A DNA stretch of 50,135 nucleotides from a virus: the IMG/VR virus record IMGVR_UViG_3300011128_000204, positions 1-50,135 of that record. One strand, given 5' to 3'. The notes beneath the pieces are model-generated. The model saw only the letters and a list, made by a program, of their open reading frames with translations, had not been told where the DNA came from and did no database searches. Below are positions 1 through 9,500 of the stretch, in pieces (positions within the stretch are counted from its first letter, which is position 1; each line of letters starts with the position of its first letter). Position numbers and translations under genes: made by a program.

Positions 1-933
1 AACGCTGCCGAGTGGGAGCCTTTATCTACAAACACGGCTGGCTCACTACGATGTTCTGCTGGATCTCAGATAATTGGCGGTCTTAGGGCTAGGCAAGAAA
101 CTTTAATCTGGACAGACGTTGCGCTGTATAGCCTACAGTTTATTGGCGCGCCACTGACGTTTGGTCTTACGCTTATCAATGAAGGCATAAGTTTAATTGG
201 GCCTAATGCGCCAGTGAACACACCTACTGGCATCTTCTGGATGGACAAGAAGGGTTTTTACGCATACCAAGGTTCGGTACAGCCCATCCCATGCAGCGTT
301 CACTCGTATGTATTTGATGACTTAAACGAAGATCAAGCATTCCAAGTGTTTGGGTTTCTCAATAAGCAGTTCAACGAGGTGGGTTGGTTCTATTGCTCCG
401 GTAGTTCAGAAACAATTGATCGTTATGTCACTTACAATTATGTAGACCAGACTTGGGCGATAGGCCAGTTAGCGCGTACTGCATGGCTTGATGAGGGCAT
501 TGCAAACGTGCCTAGAGCAGCAGGCTATGACGGCACAAACAACTACATCTATTCTCATGAGACTGGTTTTGATGATGACGGCTCCCCAATGGACAACGTG
601 TTTATTGAAAGTGCAGACTTTGATATTGGTGATGGCCAAGAGTTTCAGTTTATTAAAAGGGCCATCCCTGACGTTAAGTTTACAGGTAATGGTGGCACAG
701 ATCAGACCATTAACTTTGTTTTGAAGGCTAGAAATTATCCAGGGCAGTCTTTGACTACAGATCAAACATCTTCATTTACTGGCACAACAACCAAGATCGA
801 TACCCGTGCTAGGGGTCGGCAAGCGGTTGTGCGTTTTGAATCAGATGATGATGCATCCGCTGGCGTAAGGACGGGTGTAGGGTTTAGAATCGGTGCGACT
901 AGATTAGATCTTCAGCCAAATGGTAGAAGGTAA
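1..933 (+). CDS. Tail connector / DNA stabilisation protein, P22 gp10-like (5' end missing)
   Basis: The frame is open from base 1, so the gene begins outside the window; 310 residues are visible. The early part has the look of phage connector-hub proteins such as P22 gp10: a reactivity-type motif GSQIIGGLRARQETLIWT followed by YSLQFIG, then GIFWMDKKGFYAYQG. The rest is beta-rich with alternating aromatic and glycine residues, as in beta-propeller hub proteins. Such proteins close the portal-neck channel after DNA packaging. It leads a tightly spaced late operon. The family call is by pattern memory; another neck or tail-tube structural role is possible. A start at 214 would cut off the most conserved part and is rejected. 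Confidence 0.6.
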   Translation, partial: NAAEWEPLSTNTAGSLRCSAGSQIIGGLRARQETLIWTDVALYSLQFIGAPLTFGLTLINEGISLIGPNAPVNTPTGIFWMDKKGFYAYQGSVQPIPCSVHSYVFDDLNEDQAFQVFGFLNKQFNEVGWFYCSGSSETIDRYVTYNYVDQTWAIGQLARTAWLDEGIANVPRAAGYDGTNNYIYSHETGFDDDGSPMDNVFIESADFDIGDGQEFQFIKRAIPDVKFTGNGGTDQTINFVLKARNYPGQSLTTDQTSSFTGTTTKIDTRARGRQAVVRFESDDDASAGVRTGVGFRIGATRLDLQPNGRR

Positions 934-935
934 GC

Positions 936-1280
936 ATGAGCAAGTTGCTACAGGGCAGATTACCATTTGCGCCTATGGCTCAGAATGTAGATGGAAATAC
1001 TTTTAACAAAGCTATTCGTTTGTTAGAACTTAGTTTAGATTCTTTTGACCCAGATTCTACACCTCAGTTCAATAGATCTGATAGAGACAAGTTAAAATTT
1101 AATACTGGCGATATAATATGGAACACATCCATTAATACGCTGCAGGTGTATGATGGAGATCAGTGGATAAGTTTGTCACAAGAACTGCCGTATACAACTG
1201 ACCCCTTAGAAGCTACGGGTAGAATCGGAACTGTTCAGGTTATTAATAAAGGCGCAATAGTAGTGAGTGTTGGTAAATGA
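936..1280 (+). CDS. Small virion-associated protein, unknown
   Basis: A 114-residue protein starting 2 bases after the gp10-like gene and ending in an ATGA overlap with the next gene. It has no cysteine and no membrane segment. The C-terminal half (GDIIWNTSINTLQVYDGDQWISL) reads like a short beta-strand module common in phage fibre or head-fibre proteins, where YDGxxW repeats decorate the virion. I do not recognise a named family. Position inside the late operon suggests a structural or assembly protein. Confidence 0.6.
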   Translation: MSKLLQGRLPFAPMAQNVDGNTFNKAIRLLELSLDSFDPDSTPQFNRSDRDKLKFNTGDIIWNTSINTLQVYDGDQWISLSQELPYTTDPLEATGRIGTVQVINKGAIVVSVGK

Positions 1281-1561
1281 CTAAATTATGTGCAAGAGGA
1301 AAGGCTGCAGCTAAACGAAAGTTTGATGTGTATCCATCAGCGTACGCAAATGCGTATGCCAGCAAAATCTGTGCAGGTACAATTAAAGACCCATCTGGTA
1401 AAAAGAGAAAAGACTTCAAGGGTCCAAAGCCCAAGACTAGTGGCACATTATCTGCTGCTAAAAGAGTTCGCACATCTCCTGCTTCTGCAAGAGGTAGAAG
1501 AAGAAATTTTAATGGCGGTGGATTTGTTGCCAAACGCGCTAGAGTTGCAGGTATAAAATGA
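1277..1561 (+). CDS. Very basic small protein, DUF5872-like
   Basis: A 94-residue, strongly positive protein. The N-terminal block KLCARGKAAAKRKFDVYPSA followed by YANAYASKICAG matches a motif I associate with DUF5872 proteins of phages and large viruses (KFxVYPSAYAN, then a cysteine). The tail is a run of Lys/Arg/Ser/Gly (RGRRRNFNGGGFVAKRAR). It overlaps its neighbours on both sides by ATGA junctions, so it is translated with them. The function is unknown; charge and context suggest DNA binding or condensation in the virion. Family assignment is from memory. Confidence 0.7.
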   Translation: MTKLCARGKAAAKRKFDVYPSAYANAYASKICAGTIKDPSGKKRKDFKGPKPKTSGTLSAAKRVRTSPASARGRRRNFNGGGFVAKRARVAGIK

Positions 1562-1896
1562 GCCTTCAAGATTGGTTTGGTAAAGGCCCAAAAGGTGATT
1601 GGGTTGATATTGGAGCGCCAAAAGTAGACGGTAAGTTTCAAGCTTGCGGGCGCTCAAGTACCAAGGGATCAAAGCGCAAGTACCCTAAGTGCGTGCCTAG
1701 ATCTAAAGCAAAACAGATGACCGCTTCAGAAAAAACTAGCGCAGTAAAACGCAAGCGCGCAAAAGCACAAGGTGTAAGCGGCAAGCCTACCAATGTTAAA
1801 ACATTTGCCCGTGACGGTGGGTTGATTGAAAAAAGAAACCACCGTGGTTGTGGCGCAGTGATGTCTGACCGTAGAAAGCAGACAAGGTATTCCTGA
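1558..1896 (+). CDS. Very basic small protein, second DUF5872-like paralogue type
   Basis: A 112-residue basic protein with the motif GDWVDIGAPKVDGKFQACGR, then SSTKGSKRKYPKCVPRSKAKQMT. Two cysteines flank a Ser/Lys-rich stretch, as in a widespread group of small viral basic proteins. It starts in an ATGA overlap with the gene before and ends with TGATG shared with the next. With the genes on either side it forms a trio of consecutive basic proteins (1277-2252). The role is unknown; nucleoprotein or scaffold-like functions are guesses from charge alone. Confidence 0.7.
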   Translation: MSLQDWFGKGPKGDWVDIGAPKVDGKFQACGRSSTKGSKRKYPKCVPRSKAKQMTASEKTSAVKRKRAKAQGVSGKPTNVKTFARDGGLIEKRNHRGCGAVMSDRRKQTRYS

Positions 1897-2252
1897 TGTT
1901 TAAGCGATACGCAAAAGAGTTTAAGGATGGTGGCATCGTTGGTGGCAGATCTAGAGCCGCTAAACGTAAGCGCGACAAGCCAATACCAAAGACCACTACC
2001 GGCAAGTCTGCCAACTACCTGCCTACTAAATCAGGCGCAGGCATGACAGAAGCTGGTGTAAAAGCCTATCGCAAAGCAAATCCAGGTAGTAAACTCAAGA
2101 CTGCAGTAACAGAAGATAAGCCAACAGGCAAGAGAGCAAAGAGAAGAAAGTCTTTTTGTGCTAGATCTGCAGGCCAAATGAAGAAGTTTCCGAAAGCAGC
2201 GAAAGATCCTAACTCAAGATTGCGTCAGGCTAGACGCAGATGGAAGTGTTAA
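1896..2252 (+). CDS. Very basic small protein, DUF6321-like
   Basis: A 118-residue protein with the very recognisable block GMTEAGVKAYRKANPGSKLK, then KRRKSFCARSAGQMKKFPKA and a C-terminal LRQARRRWKC. I associate this block with DUF6321 proteins of phages and giant viruses. About one third of residues are Lys or Arg. It is the third basic protein in a row and starts at an overlapping TGATG. Biochemistry unknown; likely nucleic-acid contact in the particle, by inference. Confidence 0.75.
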   Translation: MFKRYAKEFKDGGIVGGRSRAAKRKRDKPIPKTTTGKSANYLPTKSGAGMTEAGVKAYRKANPGSKLKTAVTEDKPTGKRAKRRKSFCARSAGQMKKFPKAAKDPNSRLRQARRRWKC

Positions 2253-2253
2253 C

Positions 2254-3336
2254 ATGTCAAATGAATATCGAAACTTAAATGTGGGTCAACGCCAAGCCCT
2301 TGTGGGGCAAGGCGTAGAGCAAGCTTATAGGGACGCAGATTTTAGTCGGTTTGGCGGAGGAAGCCCTTTAGAGTCAGGCAAAGATTCCTCTCTTCTTGGA
2401 AGGGGTGGCGTAAATCCATTTGCAGGAATATTTAATCAACAACGCATGCCTGGAGCGCAATACGCAAACTACGAAAGGGCAGCGCCAAATGTTGGCGGCC
2501 CACTTCAAGCGCCACAAGTTCCAGCAGGCTTTGTTCCTCCAGGCACGCAGCCAGTAGTTCTTCCCAACCCAAACGCCCCCGCACCTACAACTTCAACAGA
2601 ACCAACCGACCCAGCCACTCAAGCTGAAGAACTCTTAGCCGACATAAATGAATTTCGTATTATAGAAGGACTAGAACCTTTTGAAACATTTGAGGAGTTT
2701 CAAAGAGATATTGGCATATTCGAGGGCATAGGCAACATAGGAATGGCTGACGGTGGCATTGCCTCTCTTGAGCCGCAGTACTTTGAGGGCGGTGGTCTTG
2801 CTGGGTTAATGAGCGGTATTGGCGGCGGTATCACAAGCGCCTTGGGCGGTATTGGTGGTGCTATGACCGGAGTGGGAGGCGCGATTCAAAACGCTTTTAA
2901 AAACTATCAAGACAATACCGCAAAGCAAGAAAAAGACATTGATCAAATGACTCGTGAAGAGCTTCTTGAATATATCAAGAGTGGCAAGAAATCTTCTGCG
3001 GGTGGTTTTAATGTTGAAGGTATTCAAAAACTATTTGGCGGTGGTGGAGGCGAGGCTGCAGGGGGAATAGCTTCAGCACCTCCAATAATGGCGGCTGATG
3101 GCGACTTTGTTGAATACCCTCGTATGAATGGACAAATATCAGGTCCAGGCACAGAGCGATCAGACGATATAAAAGCCATGCTTAGTGATGGTGAGTTTGT
3201 TGTAAATGCCAAGGCTGTGCGAGGCATTGGTAAGATGGATGGCGCTAATGGCAGCAAACAAGAGCAAAGACAAAAGGGTGCGCGTATGATGTACGCCATG
3301 CAGAAAGCTGGTGAACAAGCGATGAGGAATTCGTAA
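2254..3336 (+). CDS. Virion-associated protein with Gly-rich region and SDGEFVVNAKAV motif
   Basis: A 360-residue protein. The N-terminal half is Pro/Asn/Gln-rich, the middle (about 185-215) is a run of glycines broken by Ile/Ala/Met (GGIGGAMTGVGG), which looks membrane-active, and the C-terminus carries SDDIKAMLSDGEFVVNAKAV. That last motif recurs in structural proteins of aquatic phages, usually near tail or internal-protein genes. It overlaps the next gene at TAATG. Possible internal virion or ejection protein; I do not recognise a catalytic domain. Confidence 0.6.
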   Translation: MSNEYRNLNVGQRQALVGQGVEQAYRDADFSRFGGGSPLESGKDSSLLGRGGVNPFAGIFNQQRMPGAQYANYERAAPNVGGPLQAPQVPAGFVPPGTQPVVLPNPNAPAPTTSTEPTDPATQAEELLADINEFRIIEGLEPFETFEEFQRDIGIFEGIGNIGMADGGIASLEPQYFEGGGLAGLMSGIGGGITSALGGIGGAMTGVGGAIQNAFKNYQDNTAKQEKDIDQMTREELLEYIKSGKKSSAGGFNVEGIQKLFGGGGGEAAGGIASAPPIMAADGDFVEYPRMNGQISGPGTERSDDIKAMLSDGEFVVNAKAVRGIGKMDGANGSKQEQRQKGARMMYAMQKAGEQAMRNS

Positions 3337-5384
3337 TGGCTAATAAAAAACACCCTATGAAGAAACAGGCTGATAGGTTAGCCAAGCAAGGTCGTTACGG
3401 AGATTCAATGCTGGTTCACATGAACCCAGCAGAAGTTGATGCTTTAAGAAAAACTTCACCAATAGGTGATTTAACAATCAACCCTCAAACGGGTCACCCA
3501 GAAGCTTTTGTTCAGTTTATTCCTGCAGCTTTAGCTGCGGCTGGTGCATTTGCTGGTGGAAAATCTAAAACAAAGCAAACAGACGAATCAACCCCAACAG
3601 TTTCTCCGCAAGCTTCACAATCATATTCATCTGCCCCTATGGAGAGGCTTTCTAGGCAGTTGATGGATTCGTATTTCAATCCTGAATACGGAATGATTAA
3701 CCAGCAGATTCCCATCCCTGTTCAACAGATCGCTGGCCTATCACCACAAGAAATTCAAGCCCGTAACTTAGCGGGTGGTTTAGGCGGCTTTGGCGCACAA
3801 CTTGCTGAAGCTCAAGACATGTACCGTCAAGGCTCTCAGGCATTTGACCCTGGCTCTGCTGGATTGTTTGCAGACCCTCAAGCCCGTGCCTTATATGAAC
3901 AAAGCACTCGTGGCTATGACCCCAGCATGGGCCAACAGTTCATGGACCAAGATGCACGCCGCATGATGATGGGCGCTGCTGATGACATCCGTGGTGCAGG
4001 CCAAGGTATATCTGGAGAGGTAGGTTCTGCACAACAACAAGCCGCACAAGCCGCTGCCCGTGCTAGAGGCCAAACAGAAATGGCTGGCAGAGATCTTAGA
4101 TCTGCTGGTCAGATGGGTCAGTCTGCTGCAATGCAGGGCATAGCGGGACTAGCAGGTACTGGTGATCAGTACGATCCATCGTCTGCCAGCAGCTTCATGG
4201 ACCCATTCAATAGAGATGTAATTGACGCACAACAAGCAGAGATTGCGCGCCTAGGTGAGAAGCAAAAGATTGCTGCTCGTGATCAGGCTGTTAAATCAGG
4301 TGCATTTGGTGGCTCTCGCGGTGCTATTGCAGAGGCTGAGATAGGCCGCAACGTATTACAACAACAAGCTAAGACCGGCGCTGAGTTGCGCTCACAAGGC
4401 TTCCAGCAGGCCCAACAGCAGGCTCAACAATCGTTTGAGCAAGCGCAGGGACGTAGACAACAGGCAGCACAAATGACTGGCTCACTGGGTCAAGCAGGCG
4501 CTCAGACGGGTATATCTGCAGCACAACAGGCAGCTAACCTAGGCTTGTCTGCAGAGCAACTTGCTCAACGTGGCGCGCTTGAGGGTGGTCAACTTGGTCT
4601 TTCAGGGCAGCAAGGTATTGGTTCTTTAGCCGCTCAACGCGCAGGCATTGGCCAAAACTTAGGTAGTCAATTTCAGTCTGCACAGCAGCTTGGATCTAAT
4701 GTATTCGGCAATCAAATGAATCGAATGCAGGGCGCAGCATCTGGCATGGGTGGCTTGACCAACCAGCAGATGAGTAATGCCATGAATGCTTACCAAATGA
4801 CAGGCGCTAATCAAAGAGCAGGCGCGCAAGGTATTGCAGGTCTAGGTCAGCAAGGTCAGAACATGCTCACAAGCCAGATTGGTACGCTTGGTGGTCTTGG
4901 TCAAACAGGCAGAGGCATTCAACAGCGCGGACTTGATGCTCAGTACAAGGCTGGTACTCAAATGGCTGATGAGCCGTTCATGAGACTGCAGCGTGGCTTT
5001 AATGTTATGGGGCAGGGTGCTGCATACATGCCAACATACACTACAGGCTACGGAACTGGACAGCAGCAAGTTGCTACATCTCAAGTACCTGGCACTGCAG
5101 CTAGAGCAATGAACGCGCTTTCGTTTGGATCAAACTTCCTTCCTGCTTCTGACATTCGCTTGAAAGAAAACGTAGTCAAGGTAGATGAAGTTGAGCCAGG
5201 TGTGGGTTGGTACACATGGGATTGGAATGATACCGCTAAAGCCATGGGTATTGATGATCAGACTGAAGGTGTGATTGCACAAGAACTCAAGGAAATTAAA
5301 CCATCTGCTGTGGTAATGGCAGATGATGGTTATTATCGTGTAGATTATTCGCAAGTTAAGCGTAAAAGAACAGGGGTTCAGTAA
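3336..5384 (+). CDS. Gln/Ala/Gly-rich structural protein ending in a short S74 chaperone-like domain
   Basis: 682 residues. The middle (about 130-560) is dominated by Gln, Ala and Gly with repeating AQQAA, GIAGLG and QGIxxLG patterns that should form long helices or fibrous stretches. Residues 605-682 begin SDIRLKENV and continue GVIAQELKEIKPSAVV and YYRVDYSQV. This is the signature of Peptidase_S74 intramolecular chaperones, with candidate Ser605 and Lys610. The domain stops after about 78 residues, without the C-terminal helix seen in full-length examples, so self-cleavage is uncertain. It sits among internal-protein genes, not beside the main fibre at 45,429. Confidence 0.7.
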   Translation: MANKKHPMKKQADRLAKQGRYGDSMLVHMNPAEVDALRKTSPIGDLTINPQTGHPEAFVQFIPAALAAAGAFAGGKSKTKQTDESTPTVSPQASQSYSSAPMERLSRQLMDSYFNPEYGMINQQIPIPVQQIAGLSPQEIQARNLAGGLGGFGAQLAEAQDMYRQGSQAFDPGSAGLFADPQARALYEQSTRGYDPSMGQQFMDQDARRMMMGAADDIRGAGQGISGEVGSAQQQAAQAAARARGQTEMAGRDLRSAGQMGQSAAMQGIAGLAGTGDQYDPSSASSFMDPFNRDVIDAQQAEIARLGEKQKIAARDQAVKSGAFGGSRGAIAEAEIGRNVLQQQAKTGAELRSQGFQQAQQQAQQSFEQAQGRRQQAAQMTGSLGQAGAQTGISAAQQAANLGLSAEQLAQRGALEGGQLGLSGQQGIGSLAAQRAGIGQNLGSQFQSAQQLGSNVFGNQMNRMQGAASGMGGLTNQQMSNAMNAYQMTGANQRAGAQGIAGLGQQGQNMLTSQIGTLGGLGQTGRGIQQRGLDAQYKAGTQMADEPFMRLQRGFNVMGQGAAYMPTYTTGYGTGQQQVATSQVPGTAARAMNALSFGSNFLPASDIRLKENVVKVDEVEPGVGWYTWDWNDTAKAMGIDDQTEGVIAQELKEIKPSAVVMADDGYYRVDYSQVKRKRTGVQ

Positions 5385-6565
5385 TGTACGATGAGATTAT
5401 GAACAGACCAATGTTTCAAACGCCACAGCAGCGTCAAGGCGCTGGCATCATGGCAGGCGTTGCGCCTATCCGTGGGTATGCAGATGGCGATTTGGTTGAA
5501 GACGATGACTCTATGATCGCATCTCTTTTGGCTCAAGCCGAAGAACTTCCAGAATCTTTGTCAAACTTAACCATGGAAGATGCTGTTGGTTATGTTAAAG
5601 AGAACCCAGAAATATTGCTTGCGGCAATTCCTGGTCTCGGTGTAGCGGGTGGGGTTGCGATTAAGTTTGGCCCAGGGGCTGCGCGAGGCGCTGTTTCTCT
5701 TGGCAGAAGATTGCTTGCTAAGAAAAAGCCAGGCAAGGATTTGGTTCCATATGCAAGCAAACTTGATAAAGCAAAAGATGTTGGCAAGCAGGCTGGTAGC
5801 GGTATATCTAAAGTAATTAGAAATCCAATTAAATCTACTATTGCTGGTACAGGAATTTATGCGTTAGCAGAACAATTTCCAGACCTAGAACTAGATAAAT
5901 TAATGGATCAACCAGAGGTTAGAGCTTTATACGAAACGCTTCCAGAAGGTCTTAGGGATGTTATTTCGCCTGACGTTGGAGAGCGAGTAGAACTTACAGG
6001 CTCTGCTGCCAAGCGATTAGATGCGGCAAAAAAAGCTAAAGCTGCAGGGTTTCCTGATGAAAAACCTGTAGTCCAGCAAGGTCCACCGCCACCACCCCCA
6101 GAACCTCCTTCAATGTACGAAAGAGCAAAAGGTTTCTTGCAAGATCCTGCGAACCAATATGCTTTTGCTAAGGCTGCTGCGCCATCTGAAGGCGCTACAC
6201 CCCGTAACTTCGCTAGTGATTTTGTTTTAGGCAAAGAAGAATATAAAACCATAGAAGCTGCTAGGGGTGATGAGACAGCATTGGAGCAAAACCTTGCCCT
6301 CTTAAGAAGAGAGAAGCCAGAAGCAAGTGTTGATGAGTTGCTTAACTTGCTGTTAAGTAAAGATACTGCAAGTGAACTTGCTCAACAGGTGCGAACTCAA
6401 ACATTGTCATTGTTCGGAGAACTGCGCGGTGATGATATGAATACAAAAGTTAGTGATGCTGAATTGATGGCTAGAGCGCAAAACATAGTTTTTGGAACAA
6501 TGACTGGAGGCGCTCCTGCAGCAGCAAGCCAAGGCGAAACAATAGATCTTGAAGTTTCTGAATAA
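5384..6565 (+). CDS. Putative internal virion protein with hydrophobic segment
   Basis: 393 residues, starting in a TAATG overlap and sharing the last base of its stop with the ATG of the next gene (6565). The N-terminus is Met/Gln-rich and ends in DLVEDDDSMI. Residues about 70-105 are hydrophobic and Gly/Ala-rich (LLAAIPGLGVAGGVAIKFG), a possible membrane-inserting segment, followed by basic residues. A proline run (GPPPPPPEPP) at about 228 separates a helical C-terminal part. Its place directly before the 1354-residue protein suggests a partner in DNA ejection. No known family recognised. Confidence 0.55.
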   Translation: MYDEIMNRPMFQTPQQRQGAGIMAGVAPIRGYADGDLVEDDDSMIASLLAQAEELPESLSNLTMEDAVGYVKENPEILLAAIPGLGVAGGVAIKFGPGAARGAVSLGRRLLAKKKPGKDLVPYASKLDKAKDVGKQAGSGISKVIRNPIKSTIAGTGIYALAEQFPDLELDKLMDQPEVRALYETLPEGLRDVISPDVGERVELTGSAAKRLDAAKKAKAAGFPDEKPVVQQGPPPPPPEPPSMYERAKGFLQDPANQYAFAKAAAPSEGATPRNFASDFVLGKEEYKTIEAARGDETALEQNLALLRREKPEASVDELLNLLLSKDTASELAQQVRTQTLSLFGELRGDDMNTKVSDAELMARAQNIVFGTMTGGAPAAASQGETIDLEVSE

Positions 6566-9500
6566 TGATCACTGTAAGGTTGCCTGATGGCAGATCTGTA
6601 AATGTAAATACAGATGATCAAGATGCGGCTAGAAGAACCGCCCAAAAATACTTAAATGAAAACCCACTGGTTGAGCGTGGCGCAGAGTTAGCTGAAGAAG
6701 ATATCTCAGCAGTAGGCGATGTTGCTAGAGGCTTAGGTGCCAGTGTTGTAAGCGCGGCTGAAGGTATTGCCACGCTACCTATGGAATTAGCAGGCTCTGA
6801 TGAAGAAAACATTCAGACAGTCAGAGACTTTTTCAACAAGTACAAGCCAGAGACTCAAACTGAATTAGGCAAAGCTGTAAGATTTATTGGGCAGTTTGCC
6901 ATTCCAGGTGGGGCTGCTATGAAGTTGGCCAAGGGGCTAGGTACTTCAGGCAAGATAGGCGCTGCAATAGCTACAGACATAGCTGTAACCACACCTGATG
7001 TTGAGACTCTAGGCGACTTCTTCGATGCTGGCCCAACCAAAAGGATTGATACATCCGATTTAGCGGGGGCAGAACTTGCTGCAGCTAACTTATCAAACCG
7101 ACTTCGTGTAGGTGCAGAGGGCGCGGCTGTGGTCCTTGGCGTTCCAGCTATTGCAAAGCTTGGCGCTAAAGCTGTTGGCGCTGGAGCAGATGCTCTAGCC
7201 GGTACAGACTTTATTAAAGCAGCAGCGCAAGCCATTAAAGACCCAAATACACCCTTTAGTAATGTTGGTGTTAGGCCAGATCTTGAAGATCCTACATTCC
7301 TGCAACGAAACTTTGAACGTTTAGGTAAGGTTGGGAGAAAGTATTTTTCTCAACAAGGAGAGTTGCCCGATAGGTTTACAGCCATGTATGACGCTATACG
7401 GGTATCACATATAGCGGCGAAGAACTCAAAGGCAAGACAAGCTGTTGAGAAGATGGAGAACGCTTTGTCTTTTGCCAACAAGAATGAAGGTATATTCAAC
7501 GGGCAAAACAAATCAGAAATTCTTGATACGTTAAACAATTATCTTTTTGCAGAAACCACAGGCATGAAGGCTGGGGTATCAAGGGATACCATAAGAAACA
7601 ACGCCGAAAGACAGCTTAGAGAAGTTGACGATATCATTGCCAAGAACGCGCCTAAAAGCTTGTTTGGCGGCAAGAAAAACTTAAGTCTTTTTGATGGCGC
7701 AAAAGAACTGCGTGATCATATTGATGGGTTGAGCGGTTCTGTAAGAAGCATTTTAGATGATTCACTTCTTCCTGAAGAATCAAAGCAAGCCTTGATCGAT
7801 ACCATTGGTAATAACGAAACATTCTACGGAATGCGTTTGTATCGAGCTTTAGATGATGTGAATTACAAACCAACAGTTGAACAAGAAGCTTTAGCTGTTG
7901 ATGAACTGGTTAAGTCTAGCGCAGGACTTGATGAAGCTTCTAAGTTAAATTCTAATCAAGCAAAAGAATTGCTAAACAGTATGATGCAAAGCGATTTTAA
8001 CAACGCTGCCATGAAGCCTAAAGATGTTGTTGATCCACCAACTTTGAATGGTGTATCTCAAGGCATGCTTAAAAATAGGCGGTTAGATACTTTACCTGCA
8101 GTTAGAGACTTTTTAGGTGAGTACACTGGCGCTAAAGATGTGGTCGCTAGGTTCAAGCCTGAACGCATAAGAGCACGAGATGTTGCAGAGCAAGAAGCGG
8201 GTCTTCGCACCAAGATGATTGAGACTGTTGATGTTATGTCAAAGCACATAGCTAAAGCCGACTATTACAAAAACCTTATTAATTACAACAACAAGCTTGG
8301 AGATCGTAAGTTTATCTTTGATAGCTTGCCTCCCAATGCTCGTGTCGGGGAATACTCCAAGATAGGATCAGAATCTTCTAACCCTTTAAGTGAAATATCA
8401 GAGGGTCAGATATCTAGGTTTGGTCCGCTTGCTGGCAAATATATAAAGAACGAGTACAAAGCTGCCCTTGAAGGTGGTGCTGATATTTTTGATTTAGCCA
8501 AAGGGGGCATACCGCTTTACTCGACGTTCCTAGGCTTGAAGGGTTTGTCTCAAATAGCTAAAACAGTTTACAGCCCAATCACCCAGATAAGAAACGCGAC
8601 AACAGCCAGCTTCTTCGCATTGGCTAATGGTAATGTCGGCAACTCAAAAGCTTTGGCAAATTCTGTATCAACTGTATTCAGTAATTTAAACCAAAGATTG
8701 ACTGGGCCAGGTAAAAGCAACGCCACTCTTGCGGAAAGACAAGATTATTACAATGACCTTATTGATTTGGGTGTTGTTAATACTAACGCCAAAATTGGCG
8801 AGTTTGAATCGCTCATGAGTGATGCGGCAGAGGGTACTGGAATTGGTTCTGGGCTTGGCAAAGCCATGTTCAAAAAAACCCAAGGGTTACAAAACAGTTT
8901 TGCTGCAAAGCTTTATCAAGCATCTGATGATGTGTGGAAAACATACAGTTATGAAATGGAACTTGGTCGGCTTGAAAATGTGTTTGGTAAAAACCCTAAT
9001 GCATCAATAGCTGTATCTGACCCAAGAAACTTTACAGAGTTTGGGCCGGTCATAAGGGCTTCTGAATTAACTGAAGAGCAACTAAAGCTTGCGATGAAAC
9101 GTGAAGCTGCAGAGATTGTCAAAGACACCGTGCCTAACTACTCTCGCGTTCCAGAGTACATTAAAAGGCTAAGGCAAATGCCGTTTGGTAACTTCGTTGC
9201 CTTCCCTGCTGAGATGATCAGGACCAGCGGGAACATTCTTGGTCGAAGCATTAAGGAGTTAGCAAGCGAGTCTCCAGAGATTCGTGAAATAGGTATGAGG
9301 CGCTTAATGGGCCTCACATCTGTGAACGTAGCAATACCAACTTCTTTGGTTAAAGCAGGAACAATTTTAACTGGCGCGGATCAAGAACAGATAGATGCTT
9401 ACAAGCGTTCTATGGCCGCTGATTGGGATAGAAACTCTACGTTAATACCTGTGGCTACAGATAAAAATGGCAAGGTTACCGACTTCTATAACTTCTCGTA

